Assembly (NCBI RefSeq): GCF_963576675.1
Contig: NC_088914.1
Coordinates: forward strand, 79,544,441 to 79,608,440
Length of the DNA: 64,000 bases
Direction: 5' to 3'
From: Euphorbia lathyris
Taxonomy: Eukaryota > Streptophyta > Magnoliopsida > Malpighiales > Euphorbiaceae
The translations under genes and the position numbers were made by a program. Of this stretch, positions 45,641 through 57,702 are shown piece after piece (the stretch's first letter is position 1; the number at the start of each line of letters is the position of its first letter). Below the pieces are notes generated by a model. It had not been told where the DNA came from. It did no database searches and worked only from the letters and a program-made list of their open reading frames with translations.

Positions 45641-47260
45641 ATGACTAACACCGATCTGCGAAACATTATTACCGATAACAAATTGAATGGTTCAAACTTC
45701 ACCGACTGGTATCGCAACCTCAAAATTGTTTTGAAGTTCGAGAGGAAATGGTATGTACTTGATACACCGATACCCCCTTACCCAACGAATGATGCTCCCT
45801 ACCAAGAATTTTATGCTTACTTGAAGCATAAATCTGATGATGATCAAACTGGAGACATCATACTTGCATCCCTGACACCGGAAGTTAAAAGGCAACTACA
45901 TTCAGATATGGATGCCTATTCCATGGTCAAGCACCTAAAAGAGTTATTTGTGAATGAAACTCGGTGCGAGCACTTCGAAATAACCAAGGAGTTATATAAA
46001 AGCAAGATGCAGGTGGGCACATCTGTAATGGCACATTGTGCAAAGATGATCAGCCTTATCACCAAGTTTTCTAGTATTGGAGATGCGATGGACCGTGAAC
46101 TAAGTGAAAACTTACTTCTTCAGTCCCTCCTCGAGAGTTACTCACAGTCCATCATGAACTACCAAATGAGTGGCTTGCAAACCTCTCTTGTAGAGCTTGC
46201 GCATATGCTCGAGTCAGTCGAGCCCATTATAAAAGAAAACGAGGAGATACTGGCCCTTGCTATTGAAGGATCGAGAAAAAGGAAAGGGATCTCTCCCAAT
46301 CCAAACCATCTTGATAAAGGCAAGGGGGCTGAGCTCACCGAAACGAAGGGAAAGGAATTAAAGAGGCCCAAAGTAAAGTGCTACTATTATGGTGACTTGG
46401 GGCATTGGAAGAGGAACTGCAAGGAGTACCTAGCCTCCCTCAAGAAGGGAAATGGCGGTGCTTCAACATCTGGTATGTTTTATATTAAAATAAATACAGT
46501 TTCACTGTCTGAATCTTGGGTATTAGATACCGGATGTGGATCTCATATTTGTACAAATATGCAGGAGCTAAATCAGACTAGAGAACTAAAGAAAGAAAGC
46601 ATAAGCTTGCGAGTAGGAAATGGAGCAAGAGTTGCCGCCCTCGCAATTGGAGATTATGTTTTAAATTTGCCCTCTAGTCTTGTAATAGAATTAAGGAATT
46701 GTTTATACGTTCCTCAAATGTCTCGCAACATTATTTCTATTAGCCGTCTTGTTGACGACAGTTTTCATATTTCAATAAAAGACAAGAGTTGCAATTTTTA
46801 TAAAGATTCGATCTTTTATTTTTTAGGAATTTCACAAAATGGGATTTATGTGTTAGATAACAAAATTTCTGCTTTTGCAATTGATACCAAAAGACATAAG
46901 CTAGATAATTCAACTTACTTGTGGCATTGTCGTTTAGGCCACATAAACAAGAGACGCATGCTAAAGCTACGTTCAGATGGGCTTATAGATCCAATCGATC
47001 CCGAATCATTGGAAACATGCGAATCATGTTTAAAAGGTAAAATGACAAAGACACCCTTTAGCAATAAAGGTGAGCGTGTATCAGACACTCTAGGACTCAT
47101 TCATTCAGATGTATGTGGTCCTATGTCAGTCCAAGCAAGAGGAGGATTCAGATTCTTCATAAGCTTCATAGATGACCATACCCGATATGGTTACATCTAC
47201 TTGATGAAGCACAAGTCAGAAGCTTTTGAGAAATTCAAATGCTTCAAGAATGAAGTATAA
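45641..47260 (+). pseudogene. Copia Gag, protease and first part of integrase
   Basis: ATG at 45641. Gag has LNGSNFTDWYRNLKIVLKF at residues 15-33; the single zinc knuckle (247-260, CYYYGDLGHWKRNC) has Tyr for its second Cys. Protease at about 285-370 with the triad D296-T-G (LDTGCGSH). Pre-integrase zinc region H429, H434, C460, C463; integrase starts with D490 (IHSDVCGP) and IDDHTRYG. A TAA at 47258 falls between D490 and the next catalytic Asp, and the frame continues unchanged, so a single substitution probably killed it. Confidence 0.92.
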
Positions 47261-49498
47261 AATCAATTAGGAAAGAAAATAAAGACACTTCGATCTGATC
47301 GAGGTGGCGAATATCTTTCAGATGATTTTCTGAATTATCTAACTGAATGTGGGATATGCTCACAATGGACACCTCCCTATACACCACAACACAATGGTGT
47401 GTCCGAGAGGAGAAATCGTACCCTATTAGATATGGTACGATCCATGATGAGCATGGCCTTACTTCCAAAGACGTTCTGGGGCTATGCCTTAGAAACTGCC
47501 CTCTTCACCCTAAATCGAGTACCAACTAAATCCGCTAGTTCCACACCATATGAATTGTTCGTTGGTAGGAAACCCGTGTTTTCATTTATGAGAATGTGGG
47601 GTTGTTCAGCTTTTGTCAAACGCATTGCGTCCGACAAACTAGATTCGAAATCTGATAAATGTTTCTTCATTGGATACCCTAAAGAAACTATGGGATATTA
47701 CTTCTATCATCTAGATGATCAGAAAGTAATCGTATCCAAGCACGCAACCTTCTTAGAGAAAGAGTTTCTCAAAGAAACACAAAAGGGAAGCATGATTGAA
47801 CTTGACGAAGTTCAAGAAGAAGAAACACCGACTGAAACAACAGAGGCGGTTGAGGTACCCGAAGGAGTCCCATTAGATGAGACTCCAGTGCCACCTATTC
47901 GTAGATCACAAAGAGTTCATGAACTCCCAGTTAGATATGGTTTTCTAGTGGGAGATGATAATGAGGTTCCCGTGTTAGACGACGAACCCGAAAACTATGA
48001 AGAGGCTCTTACTAGTCCAGATTCTAAAGCATGGCTTGAGGCCATGGATTCTGAAATGGATTCCATGTATACTAACCAAGTGTGGACTTTGGTTGATCCA
48101 CCCGAAGGGATAATACCCATTGGGTGCAGGTGGATCTTCAAAAAGAAGATAGACATGGATGGAAAGGTTAGCACCTACAAAGCTAGGTTAGTAGCGAAAG
48201 GATATCGTCAGAAGCAAGGAATTGATTATGGCGAAACTTTCTCTCCTGTGGCTATGTCCAAATCAATCAGAATCATGCTTGCAATTGCCGCTCATTTCGA
48301 TTATGAGATTTGGCAAATGGATGTGAAAACAGCTTTCCTAAACGGAAACCTGCTTGAGGATGTATATATGATGCAGCCTGAAGGTTTCATATCAAAGGAT
48401 GCAAATAAAGTTTGCAAACTTCAGAGATCCATTTATGGACTCAAGCAAGCATCAAGAAGCTGGAATAAGCGTTTTGACGAAACCATAAAACAATTTGGTT
48501 TCGAACAAAATTGCGAAGAAGCTTGTATTTACAAGAAAGCAAGTGGGAGCTCTATAGAATTTCTCATACTATATGTGGATGATATATTATTAATGGGAAA
48601 TGATGTTGCTCTCTTACAGTCAGTGAAAGTATGGTTATCTGGTAACTTCTCAATGAAAGACCTTGGTGAAGCAGCTTATATACTTGGTATAAAGATCTAT
48701 AGAGATAGATCGAGAAGATTGTTTGGTCTTTCACAGGCTACATACATTGAAAAGGTGCTAAATCGGTTTAGCATGCTTGAATCGAAACGAGGTAACTTAC
48801 CCATGTTACATGGAGTAAAGTTAAACAATCATCAATGTCCTAAAACCGATGATGATAAACGACGCATGGCTGTAGTCCCGTACGCCAGTGCAATCGGTTC
48901 GATTATGTATGCTATGCTATGCACTAGACCTGACGTAGCATTCGCGTTATCTGTAACGAGTCGTTACCAAGGGAATCCGGGAGACGAGCATTGGATTACC
49001 ATCAAGAACATTCTTAAGTACTTGAGAAGAACTAAAGATATGTTCCTAGTGTACGGAGAAGGTGATCTGAAAATAGAAGGATTTTCAGACGCAAGTCATC
49101 TCACAGATGAGAATGATTATAAATCCCAATCAGGATACCTATTTATCTTGAATGGGGGCGCGGTCAGTTGGAAGAGTTCCAAACAGGGAAGCGTAGCTTT
49201 CTCTACGACCGAGTCAGAGTATATCGCAGCTGCGGAAGCAGCAAAGGAAGCGGTTTGGATTAGAAAGTTCATTACAGAACTAGGTGTGGTGCCTGACATT
49301 GTCAATCCCATTACACTGTACTGTGATAACAATGGAGCCATTGCGCAAGAAAAGGAACCACAGTCTCATAATGCATCCAAGCATTACCTTAAGCTATACC
49401 ACATCATTAGAGAGATTGTGGCTAGAGGAGATGTGAGAATAGAAAGAGTACCTACAGAGGACAATGTTGCAGATCCGTTGACAAAGCCTTTAACCTAG
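47261..49498 (+). pseudogene. Copia integrase C-part, RT and RNase H
   Basis: Same frame after the TAA at 47258: LRSDRGGEY and GVSERRNRTL give the rest of the integrase triad. Counted from 47399: RT from about residue 225 (WIFKKKIDMDGKV, QMDVKTAFLNG, LKQASRSWNKRF) with YVDD at 392-395; RNase H at about 545-699 (GFSDASHLTDEN, STTESEYIA, YCDNNGAIAQ), ending DPLTKPLT. No further stop. Without the one stop this would be a full gag-pol frame of 1286 codons from 45641. Confidence 0.93.
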
Positions 49499-49556
49499 AG
49501 AATACATGATCGTCATTTAACTTCTACTGGGATAAGTTTTAGAAACAATTGGCTTT

Positions 49557-49572
49557 AGTCCAAGTGGGAGTA
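49557..49572 (+). other. Copia polypurine tract
   Basis: Purine-rich AAGTGGGAGTA immediately before the 3' LTR start TGTTGGGG. Confidence 0.9.
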
Positions 49573-51657
49573 TGTTGGGGTTTAGTGTCCTATAGACAAT
49601 TGTTTTAGGATACAAACTTAATGTAAATGAATTGTTCTTTATATCATTTGTTTAATGAGATATATGTTTTATAACTATATAAAGGCAATCCCTTTTAAGC
49701 ACTAAATAAAGTCTAATAAAAGGAAATCCGTAAGTTTATTTAAAGTGATTATAAAGTGTTCATACAAGCATGAAGTGAGACAAAACTTTATAGTAAACTG
49801 ATAAACTTAAAACCACCCCAAGTCAAGTGATATGTTTGGGATTGACATATCACTGTTGAGACTTGTATGTAACAATGTCTTCTGTCCGACAGAAAGCTGA
49901 TCTCACAAGCTTCATATATACAGATATCTGGACAGTTACATAGATCCGATGAAACGTTGTTCATTAGGATTGGGGATCTGATTTGAGATAACAGGATGGG
50001 TAGATTCATCCTTGTCACATGTTCATCTCATTGGTATTAATAGGTATAACTAATCCTCATACTCAAAAGAATATTAATTGGTATTCTGGATTACGGAATG
50101 TGATGCTTTGACTCTGGTGTAACACGATCCTTAACAGAGATGACTCTGGGATGTGAACAGTAGACGTTGGGTATCACATGAAGTAATTGCGGAGTCGTTA
50201 TATATTGGATTGAGCATTTATCACTCCCGATAAATGGGAGATACATCCATGGATCGCTTGTGGAAGACTCGACTCTAAATCCTTGCAAGGTGATAGCTTA
50301 AGAGTAAGAAATACAGATTTCACTTAACCTATCTTTTTGAGTTGACTCGGCCTGTACAAGTAAAACGAACGTCTCGCTATATGTGACTTGACATCACCCA
50401 TAGTCATAAGATTCAGTTCAAGGATGTAGTTGATAAAGGATCGAATTATACTGTAACTAATACGGAAAGGTTAACGACAGAATCAACCTGTCTTCTTATA
50501 GCTCTGGGGGAATGATTACGGACTTGCTAATCACATACTCTGTACATCATTCCGTTATGCAAAGATTAAATATAATTCTTTGAAAATTAATTTAATAACG
50601 TTGCATACGGCTAGAAGCAATAAGAACCTAATGGATCACACATAAGACTTGGAACCTAAAAGAGAGATAGATGTTAATTAATTGATAGAAGCCCAATTGA
50701 GCCCAATAAGACCCATGGACATAAGGGGGTCGAAATTCATGTAGTGATATACATGCATAATTAATTTGATTTTGTTAATCCTAATTAGATTAGGAATATG
50801 AATTAAATTAATTAAGAGATAATTAAGTTAGGAGTTTTAATTAGATTAATATACTCCTATTATTATCCAATAAGGTTATTATTATTATCCTTAATATATT
50901 AGATATATAGTGAGATAATAATTAGGAATTCTATTCCGAATGGAATTCCTATTCAGTAACCTAATTCTATCTAACTAGGGATTAGATACAAGAGATTATA
51001 AATACCCCTTCCCTTGAGATTTTTGAAATCCAAGCAAGCCATACCCTACTTGTGATTTTCGAAATTCACCTAGTCCAAGAGAGAGAAAATTCGACACCCC
51101 TAGTTCGAGGACGAGATTTCTCTACGGCTTCGTTTGATCAATTGATTTTCATCTATTTCTTTTATCCTTAATTTTGTGTTGATTAGTTAGAGGCAATCTA
51201 CTTTGGTTGCTATTCAACGATTGATACTAAATTAATCTTCCCGTGGTTTATTTCGTGTTTGGGAACTCGAAGAAGAAAAACAAACAAAAGGGGAGAAATT
51301 CGTTTTACTATTCCTACATCAGGTCAGTTCACGATTTCGCAGATTTCCGGAGATTGAACCGTCGGATCGTTGCGATTTTTGGACAGGAGCTTCTAGACAT
51401 ATTCTTCCACGTTTCCACCGAAGGGATTATCGTTCGGAGTTCTGGAAGGTCTGTTTCGGATAGGGGCAGATTGGTAGACAGTTTCTATCTCTTTTGAAGT
51501 TGTGGGCACTTCGTTTGCAACGGTAGATAGAACTTCTAAAAGGTATTTCTTCTTATCCTTCTTTATATGAAATAACGGTTAACGGATCTTGTGGTTAAAT
51601 GGAAATAGGTTAAAAATTTTATATTTCCGCTGTTATACCTTAGCCTAATTTCCAACA
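49573..51657 (+). repeat. Copia 3' LTR (2085 bp, complete)
   Basis: TGTTGGGG...TTTCCAACA; TATA box TATAAATA at 50997-51004. It also shows the uninterrupted Tat target site at 51240-51244. Confidence 0.95.
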
Positions 51658-52324
51658 TAGGCTTGGAGCTGTCCTTTTTGTACTTGTCACTGGACTCAGC
51701 TTTGTACCTATCACCTCTTCTGAATGGCCTCTTGCTATTCTTTTCATTCTTTTTGAACAACTTCTTCATCTTTCTTGTGAACATGGCCATTTCCTTATCA
51801 TCTGATGAGTCAGCTTCAGTTGAGTCAGCTTTCATGACAAGTGATTTTTGTTTCTTGTCTTCTGACTTTTCTTTTGCTTCAAAATTTTTCATAGAGATCT
51901 CATGAGTCAGCAGAGATCCGATCAGCTCGTCATATTTATATGTGGTCAAGTCTTGAGCCTCTTCTACGGCAGTTTTCTTAGCTTGTCAGCTCTTAGGTAA
52001 GCTTCTCAGAATTTTCTTCACCTGCTCTTCTTCAGTGAAGTTCTTGCCGAGCCTCTTTAGCTCATTTATGATGTTGGTGAATCTGGCGTTCATTCCTGAG
52101 ATATCCTCATCGTCGTTCATCTCGAACAGCTCGTATAACCTCATATGTTAGTTCACCTTTGATTCCTTGACCTTGCTTGTACCTTCGTAGGTTACTTCAA
52201 GCTTCTTCCAAATCTCCTGTGCTGACTCGCAACCTGAAATCTTATTATATTCTGCAGCATCTAACGCACAGTGAAGCATATTAATAGCCGAAGCATTGTT
52301 TTGTAATTTTTTAAGGTTGACTTT
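51658..52324 (-). pseudogene. SIRE-like Gag, middle part
   Basis: Minus-strand translation reads NNASAINMLHCALDAAEYNKI, a Gag domain, to YDELIGSLLTHEI and a Lys/Ser/Glu-rich region ending just before the first zinc knuckle at 51658. Two in-frame stops interrupt it (after KESKVN near 52147 and after SLPKS near 51988). Continues at 24134 across the copia insertion. Confidence 0.88.
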
Positions 52325-53190
52325 AGCGAAAGTGAAAAAGGACTCGGTCTTTCACTTCGTTGGTTTATGAAGAGATCGAAAGACACGAGGGTTACAAACT
52401 ACCCCTAAGTTCGAAGCTAAATAACAATCCAGAGCCAGAGCTTTAAAAGTTATTGATTCTGGAAAAAGCTTCGTAGAAACTCAAAGCGAAAATGAGAGAA
52501 ATGGGAATGAATTGGAAGAGAAAGCTTGAAGATAGCCACACTTCCCACCTCGAGCAGCGCGCAAGGGACACCTGTCATTTCGTGAGTGGCCTCGAACCAA
52601 GTGGCAATTAATACGGTTCATCATGATGGCGCGCAAAGAAGCTCAAAAGCCCTAAAGGACTTTGAAGGAACTTTGGGGGGGCTTCTGATAACAACGCCAT
52701 ATTTCCCTGAGGACCAAAGGAGATATTTACTGAAACGACTACGTAAGGAAGCGACTTAAAGAGGAGGATGGCGTATCACGCACGTCATCCGAAAGCGGAT
52801 CACCGAGACTCCGCCACATAAGATCCGTAGTCAAACCTACATTCGATCCGCTATCACCCTTCGATCCGCCAGCTAAGCAGCTGAGCCGACTCTTCAATAA
52901 AGACAGTAAATAAGCCATTAATGAGCTAATGGCCATACTTAAAGGAAACCTGTAACCGCCATTAATGGGGCATTAATGAAGACTTTCTAGTTACCGAGGG
53001 TTATAACTACGTGACTATAAATAGCTTGCATCTCAAGCTATCAAGGTACACATTCACACAATCCTAGAAACCTTACTTTGTCAATTCAGTTTATTCCTCC
53101 ATTCATTATACTGACTTTGGCATCGGAGCTTCCCCCCGTCGAACCCAACGACGCCCCCACAGGGACGGAAGCTAATCGGAAATTCTCCAC
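52325..53190 (+). mobile_element. Insertion in SIRE-like gag, probable solo LTR (borders approximate)
   Basis: About 860 bp that split the Gag frame between WSEDDL (53197) and AKVNLKKL (about 52320). On the plus strand it has a TATA box CTATAAATAG at 53015-53024, then a leader-like stretch with CTGACTTTGGCATCGGAGC and a GC-rich part, as in the R/U5 of plant LTRs. No gene, no clear terminal inverted repeats; plausible TG...CA ends but I could not fix a target duplication. Confidence 0.55.
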
Positions 53191-53454
53191 CCATCATCAA
53201 AGGTCATCTTCTGACCACTCAGTTTCATTCTTAACAACTTTCTCATTGTTAACAGTTTTATACGGCACATATGGGCCTTGAACTATTGCAAGCCATGCAC
53301 TCATGTTTGTGGCTTGAATAAAGTTCTTCATTCTATTCTTCCAGAATGTATAATTGGATCCAAAGAATAGGGGAGGCCGACTAATTGATAATCCCTCTGG
53401 GAGTATCTGTGTTGTTTGGTTCCCGGGAAGGAAATGAGTGCTGTTCTCGGCCAT
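53191..53454 (-). pseudogene. SIRE-like Gag, N-terminus
   Basis: ATG at 53454, 50 bp after the PBS. Typical copia Gag opening with RPPLFFGSNYTFWKNRMKNF and QGPYVPYKTV, ending where the ~0.86-kb insertion starts. Confidence 0.9.
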
Positions 53455-53504
53455 TTATCGGGATCAGCTCAAGATTGTTAAATCTTTGAATAGTGAGCTA
53501 TTTA

Positions 53505-53516
53505 GCTCTGATACCA
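53505..53516 (-). other. Primer-binding site, tRNA-iMet type
   Basis: Minus strand TGGTATCAGAGC, 2 bp from the LTR end; sets the orientation of the SIRE-like element. Confidence 0.93.
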
Positions 53517-53518
53517 CT

Positions 53519-54993
53519 TGTTGGTCCCGTGTGATTAGTTCCAAAGGGGGGGTTAGGAACTAATGTAACTTTTTCGTTTTTAATTAAGCTGATTTAATAT
53601 ATTTTCTTAAGTTTGTCAACTCAGCTTTAGTCAGCACGGCTGATTGTAGCGTAAGATAGCTTTAGCCAGATATTGACTAGAGCTATTTTACATGTGAGTT
53701 GGGAATTGACACTTTTGTGGTCAGCTTCCAACTCAGCACTCGTATTTACTCAATTTCAATTTAGACAATTTGTACGCTGAGTAAATATAACAAGCAACAC
53801 ATATAGATATATATATATATATTGAGAGAGTTAGAGATTACTCAGCACGACTTATCCTGGTTCGGCCTCTCCGCCTACGTCCAGTCCCCAGAGTCCCTCC
53901 GGGCTTTTGAAATACAATACTGAGCTCTTTAAAGGTAGAGCACAAACCGTTTACAAGGCAGTTGAATATGCAAGAGTACCTTCCTCTATTCGTCTACTCA
54001 ACTCCTACTAAGTGCTATAACCGAACACTTAGGTTTCTCTACCACTGAGTATTTACAACCAAACACTCAGCACAACACTCTCAATTTATAATTGATACAA
54101 ATTGTTCTTTTCGAATGAAGAACACTTTAGATGATTACAAGATCACTCTAGCTTTTACACAGAATAGAAAGGTTGGTGTAAGATCTCTTTTGTTTTGATG
54201 TGCTTTTTGCTTGTATTTTTCTCACTTGTATTTTCTGTAAATCGACAATGATCCAAGAGGTTTACTTGTCTCTTTATAGTTGCAATCTGAAGATCAAATC
54301 ATTTGAATTTTGATTTGCCCGTTGAATCCAAAATGGCTCTTTTGGGAGACAAGGCTCTGGTCAGCTTCAGGTTTGCAGGCCAGTCCTGTCGTCTGATTTC
54401 CTCAAGTGCTAGGCTTGTCCTTTTCTTGCAGTTTTGTCTTCTTGTACAGGTTTCGTCTTTTAGCTAATGGACGTTTGACCCATGCATCTCGAAATCATAT
54501 TTGTGCGTAATTTCGAGGTTCCTATTATTGGTTCAGACAGTTGTCGGACTTGTCTTTTAGCTAACGGATGTTTGGTGCTGTCCTGAAGATCACTCGGCAT
54601 GACTTTGTTATTCATTGTCTTTTGATTGTTGTTAATCCAGATACTGAGTTCTCTTTTACTCAGCTTCCATGGTTAGCTTCGTTCTGCAAGACTTAGTTCG
54701 AAGACTCTTCTATTCTTGATACTGAGTTTCGCTCCACTCAGCTTTTTGATCTCTAAGCTTCTGTTCCGAAGATGACTTATCTTCTGTTATGCTGAGTTCC
54801 ACTCTACTCAGCTTGTGTTGTAATCTTATGCTGGCTTTGTCCTGTTTTACTATTTATATTTATATTTATACTCAACATTGAACAAACATATTAGTACAAT
54901 TAAATCAAAGCACTTAAATTTAATTGTCCCTTAATCATGGATTAACTTAAATGATTTTGTCAAATCAAAATCATGTGGAAAGGTGTTTCAACA
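53519..54993 (-). repeat. SIRE-like 5' LTR
   Basis: 1475 bp, same ends as 14662-16135 and about 98% identical by eye. An (AT)n-rich stretch near 53803-53821 is slightly longer than in the other copy. Confidence 0.95.
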
Positions 54994-55078
54994 GGATCCT
55001 TTCAAAGTAAATAGGCAAAGATTGAAACCCTATCTAGAGAATGATCACACAAGGAAGATCGACACAGTCCACTTCTAA
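54994..55078 (+). pseudogene. Athila-like polyprotein C-terminus after the SIRE-like insertion
   Basis: Reads PFKVNRQRLKPYLE, the usual end of gypsy integrase, in frame with 14661 once one copy of the target duplication is removed, and stops at a TAA at 55076. Confidence 0.88.
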
Positions 55079-55749
55079 GATCCCCCACACCAATAGAAGC
55101 ACAAACAGGGTGTTCGCTACAAACACCAATTGTAGCACAAGTAACATTGCACTTAAATTAGTTTACATTTTTCAGTTTTGTCAAATAATGTTAAGGGTAG
55201 TTAAGATCAATTTTATGTCATGCGATGGTCCGTGAGTTTGTTAAGTTCTGCGTAAGCAAAGATGTAAAACTTATACCCTTCCATATGGGTCAAGTTTTAC
55301 ATTTTTACTTGTTCAAAGTAGGTAGGTGAAATAAACTTCCGTTGAAGAGTTATCCTTGGGAAAAGGGAGGCGAACTGTGAACTGAAAAAGCAAACATCTA
55401 ATCGTCTGTCACGGGTACTTATTACATTTTACTTATTCTCCTTTCTCGGTAAAACCAAATGGAAAGGAGACTAGTAAATTCAAATTTAGAAAAGTGACCG
55501 TTCGCCACCCAGGAGTCTCTTCAACTGAACGCGCCTTTTGCCAACCACTCGTCCAGGTGGCGTTCATTTGAGTGCTCTCATAATGACGGGTTGGCAACAG
55601 GCCGTTTCATTCTTCTCCCTACTTAAGGAGACCGACCAAATTACGGACACTTGTTCGACTTGCTTTCTTTTTCACACATTTTTTTCACTGTTCACCACAT
55701 GTTCTGTGATCTTTATCGTTTGGAAACCCTATTTAGACTTGAGCACAGG
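55079..55749 (+). other. Athila-like post-pol region, no gene seen
   Basis: AT-rich DNA after the pol stop. An envelope-like ORF, present in some Athila elements here, is not detectable. Confidence 0.65.
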
Positions 55750-56124
55750 ATGAGAACTCGAGGATCTGGCAAGCAAGTTAAAATCGAGCACGCCAAAGAT
55801 TTGGGCTTTTACCAGAAGTATGCCAAGCTCACCAACGAAGACATTCTTACCAAGTTCCATGCCCTGTTCGCTCAAAACCAGGCCAACAGAGAAATGATAT
55901 TTGCTCTTAAGGAGAAGTATGCTGCCCAGCAGGAAGAGATTGACATGTTGAAAAATCTTTGTATTGAGGAGCATGGAAAGGAAAGCCCTTCTGGTTTTTC
56001 GATCAAAAGTCCGGTAAGAACTAAACTTGACACACCTGCCAACGCCGCTGCCTCCTCGAAAGGGGATGGCGCTACTACCGCTGCGGATCGAGAGGTTGAG
56101 TCCTCTCGTTCTCCTCTTGTCTAA
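55750..56124 (+). CDS. Small coiled-coil ORF after pol (125 aa)
   Basis: ATG at 55750, 125 codons. Basic N-terminus (RTRGSGKQVKIEH), then a helical stretch with heptad-like spacing (FALKEKYAAQQEEIDMLKNL), then a Ser/Ala/Thr-rich tail. No membrane segment, no known domain. Its place after pol suits an accessory Athila ORF; it may also be chance. Translation upstream of the ATG remains open to 55651 but is hydrophobic and poor. Confidence 0.35.
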   Translation: MRTRGSGKQVKIEHAKDLGFYQKYAKLTNEDILTKFHALFAQNQANREMIFALKEKYAAQQEEIDMLKNLCIEEHGKESPSGFSIKSPVRTKLDTPANAAASSKGDGATTAADREVESSRSPLV

Positions 56125-57702
56125 ACCTTCACACTTGTCGCTATCCAAGCATCTAGTAACACTTATAACCCTTCTTTTCATTTATTGTTACACTCCAATG
56201 CGATCATCTTATGATTTTTGTTTTTCTCCTGTTTTTAGTGTAACATTGGGGACAATGTTGATTTTTATTTGGGGGTGGGATGCATGCGTTTAAACTGCAA
56301 ATTTTTGTGCATAACATGATAAAAGATGAAACATGTTGCTGTATTAGACTGATATGTTTAGCAAATTACCCTCTGATAAATCTCGACGTCCGCTTTAAGC
56401 AATTTGTCTGTTATTTGTTTTCTTGTAACTATCTCATTCTCTTGTCTTATTCCTAGCTGTTTTTGCTTTTGTGATTGCGATTTGAGGTAATAGCTTTGTG
56501 TAATTATTTAAACTCCCAAATCAAGAAGTTCTAAAATTTTTTAAGTTTTAACTCAATCTTCACTTAAAGAATCTCCTGCTCCAATGCAAAAGCCCCAAAA
56601 TGTGAGAACTTGAGCCTATATTAGCATGAAAATGCATTGTTTCTTCATGAGAGGGCTAGTGCATATTGTCCTTAGGTAGATATTGCTTTGGCTGCCTAGT
56701 CAAAATGGTAAAATTGTGGAAGAACATAGGAGGAAAAAGGCATTTAGATCCCAATTTCACTCCACAAAAAGCCTACCCGTGCTTTGCACCCACATTTTTA
56801 GGATATCCAACTTGAGCTTTAGCCTATTCTTTCTTAAACACTACGTAATGAAACCAATTCCCTTCACTGAAATCCCAAAATACCTTGAATTTGTCTCATG
56901 CCTCAGTACAAGCTGCTCTAGTTAAAGAAAAATACAATTTTAAGAAATTCTGAGTGTATAAAAATAAAATTGGGAAATGGTGACATCTGAGGAATGATGA
57001 TCGAGTGAAGTCTTGTTTCATGCTCAGAACGTATGTTCATATCTTGAGCTTGAAATGAAATGTTTGAATTGGTTATCTCTTGTGTGTTTGAAGTTTAGTT
57101 TGGCCAATGTTGTAAAACAAATTGTGCAGAGTAATAAAGTGAAACAAGTTCACTAAGTGTGTAAAATGTAATTAAGTTGAGTCGCTTGGCATGTGGACAT
57201 AATTCTTACACTAAATAGCCATTCTTTTCCATACCTTGGCCTTAGCTTAACATTACAACCTATGTGTAAGACCTTTAGACTATGTTTGGAAAACTTTTGA
57301 TCTATCGAGATAGGGCCGATAAGCAATGTCATAACCTAGCGATGAGTGTACTAAGCTGAGGAGTGATGATCCCTTCCCTTATGGCAACAAAGGCCATTTG
57401 AGAGTGAGTGAATCCTCCTGAACTTAGTGAGGCTTGGAGCAATACAGGTGGTTTAAATGATGATTGAGGTTCAATTTGAAGCTTTGAGGGAAATCATAAG
57501 AAAGGGATACAAATTTTAACTCTAGCGAAAAAAACCTCATTAGCAATCATGATCTGCTCAAAAAGTCTTCTGTCGTAAATTCGTTCTATTTCTGTTCATC
57601 TTTGTGCTGTAAATATTCTTCCATTATTCATACCTAATCCCTTGTTATGTTCTTATCTTTTTGTTTACTTGAGGACCAGTAAGGATTTTATTTAGGGGTA
57701 TT
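56125..57702 (+). other. Athila-like 3' untranslated region and PPT
   Basis: Contains the typical phrase GTAACATTGGGGACAATGTT and TTTGGGGGTGGGATGCAT (about 56240-56285), then 1.4 kb without a gene, and the LTR-adjacent purine tract in TTTAGGGGTATT at 57690-57702. Confidence 0.75.

Larger units (their letters stand above)
24135..51657 (+). mobile_element. Ty1/copia element inserted in the SIRE-like gag
   Basis: LTRs of about 2085 bp (24135-25805 joined to 43580-43992, and 49573-51657), an iMet PBS at 43994, one gag-pol frame (45641-49498) and a PPT at 49557. Target duplication: CAGGC before 24135 and TAGGC after 51657, one mismatch. Removing the element and one duplicate restores the SIRE-like Gag frame through the first zinc knuckle, which confirms both borders. 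The LTRs are nearly identical, so insertion was recent. Confidence 0.95.
14662..54993 (-). mobile_element. SIRE-like Ty1/copia element with third ORF, itself interrupted
   Basis: LTRs of 1474-1475 bp at 14662-16135 and 53519-54993, iMet PBS at 53505-53516 and PPT at 16136-16150 define a minus-strand element. The order gag, protease, integrase, RT, RNase H is copia; a long extra ORF after RNase H is as in SIRE/Maximus elements. Target duplication: GCATC (14657-14661) and GGATC (54994-54998), one mismatch. The copia element 24135-51657 sits inside its gag, and another ~0.86-kb insertion lies at 52325-53190. Pol has three stops plus the gag/pol stop, but little length change, so decay is recent. 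Confidence 0.92.
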
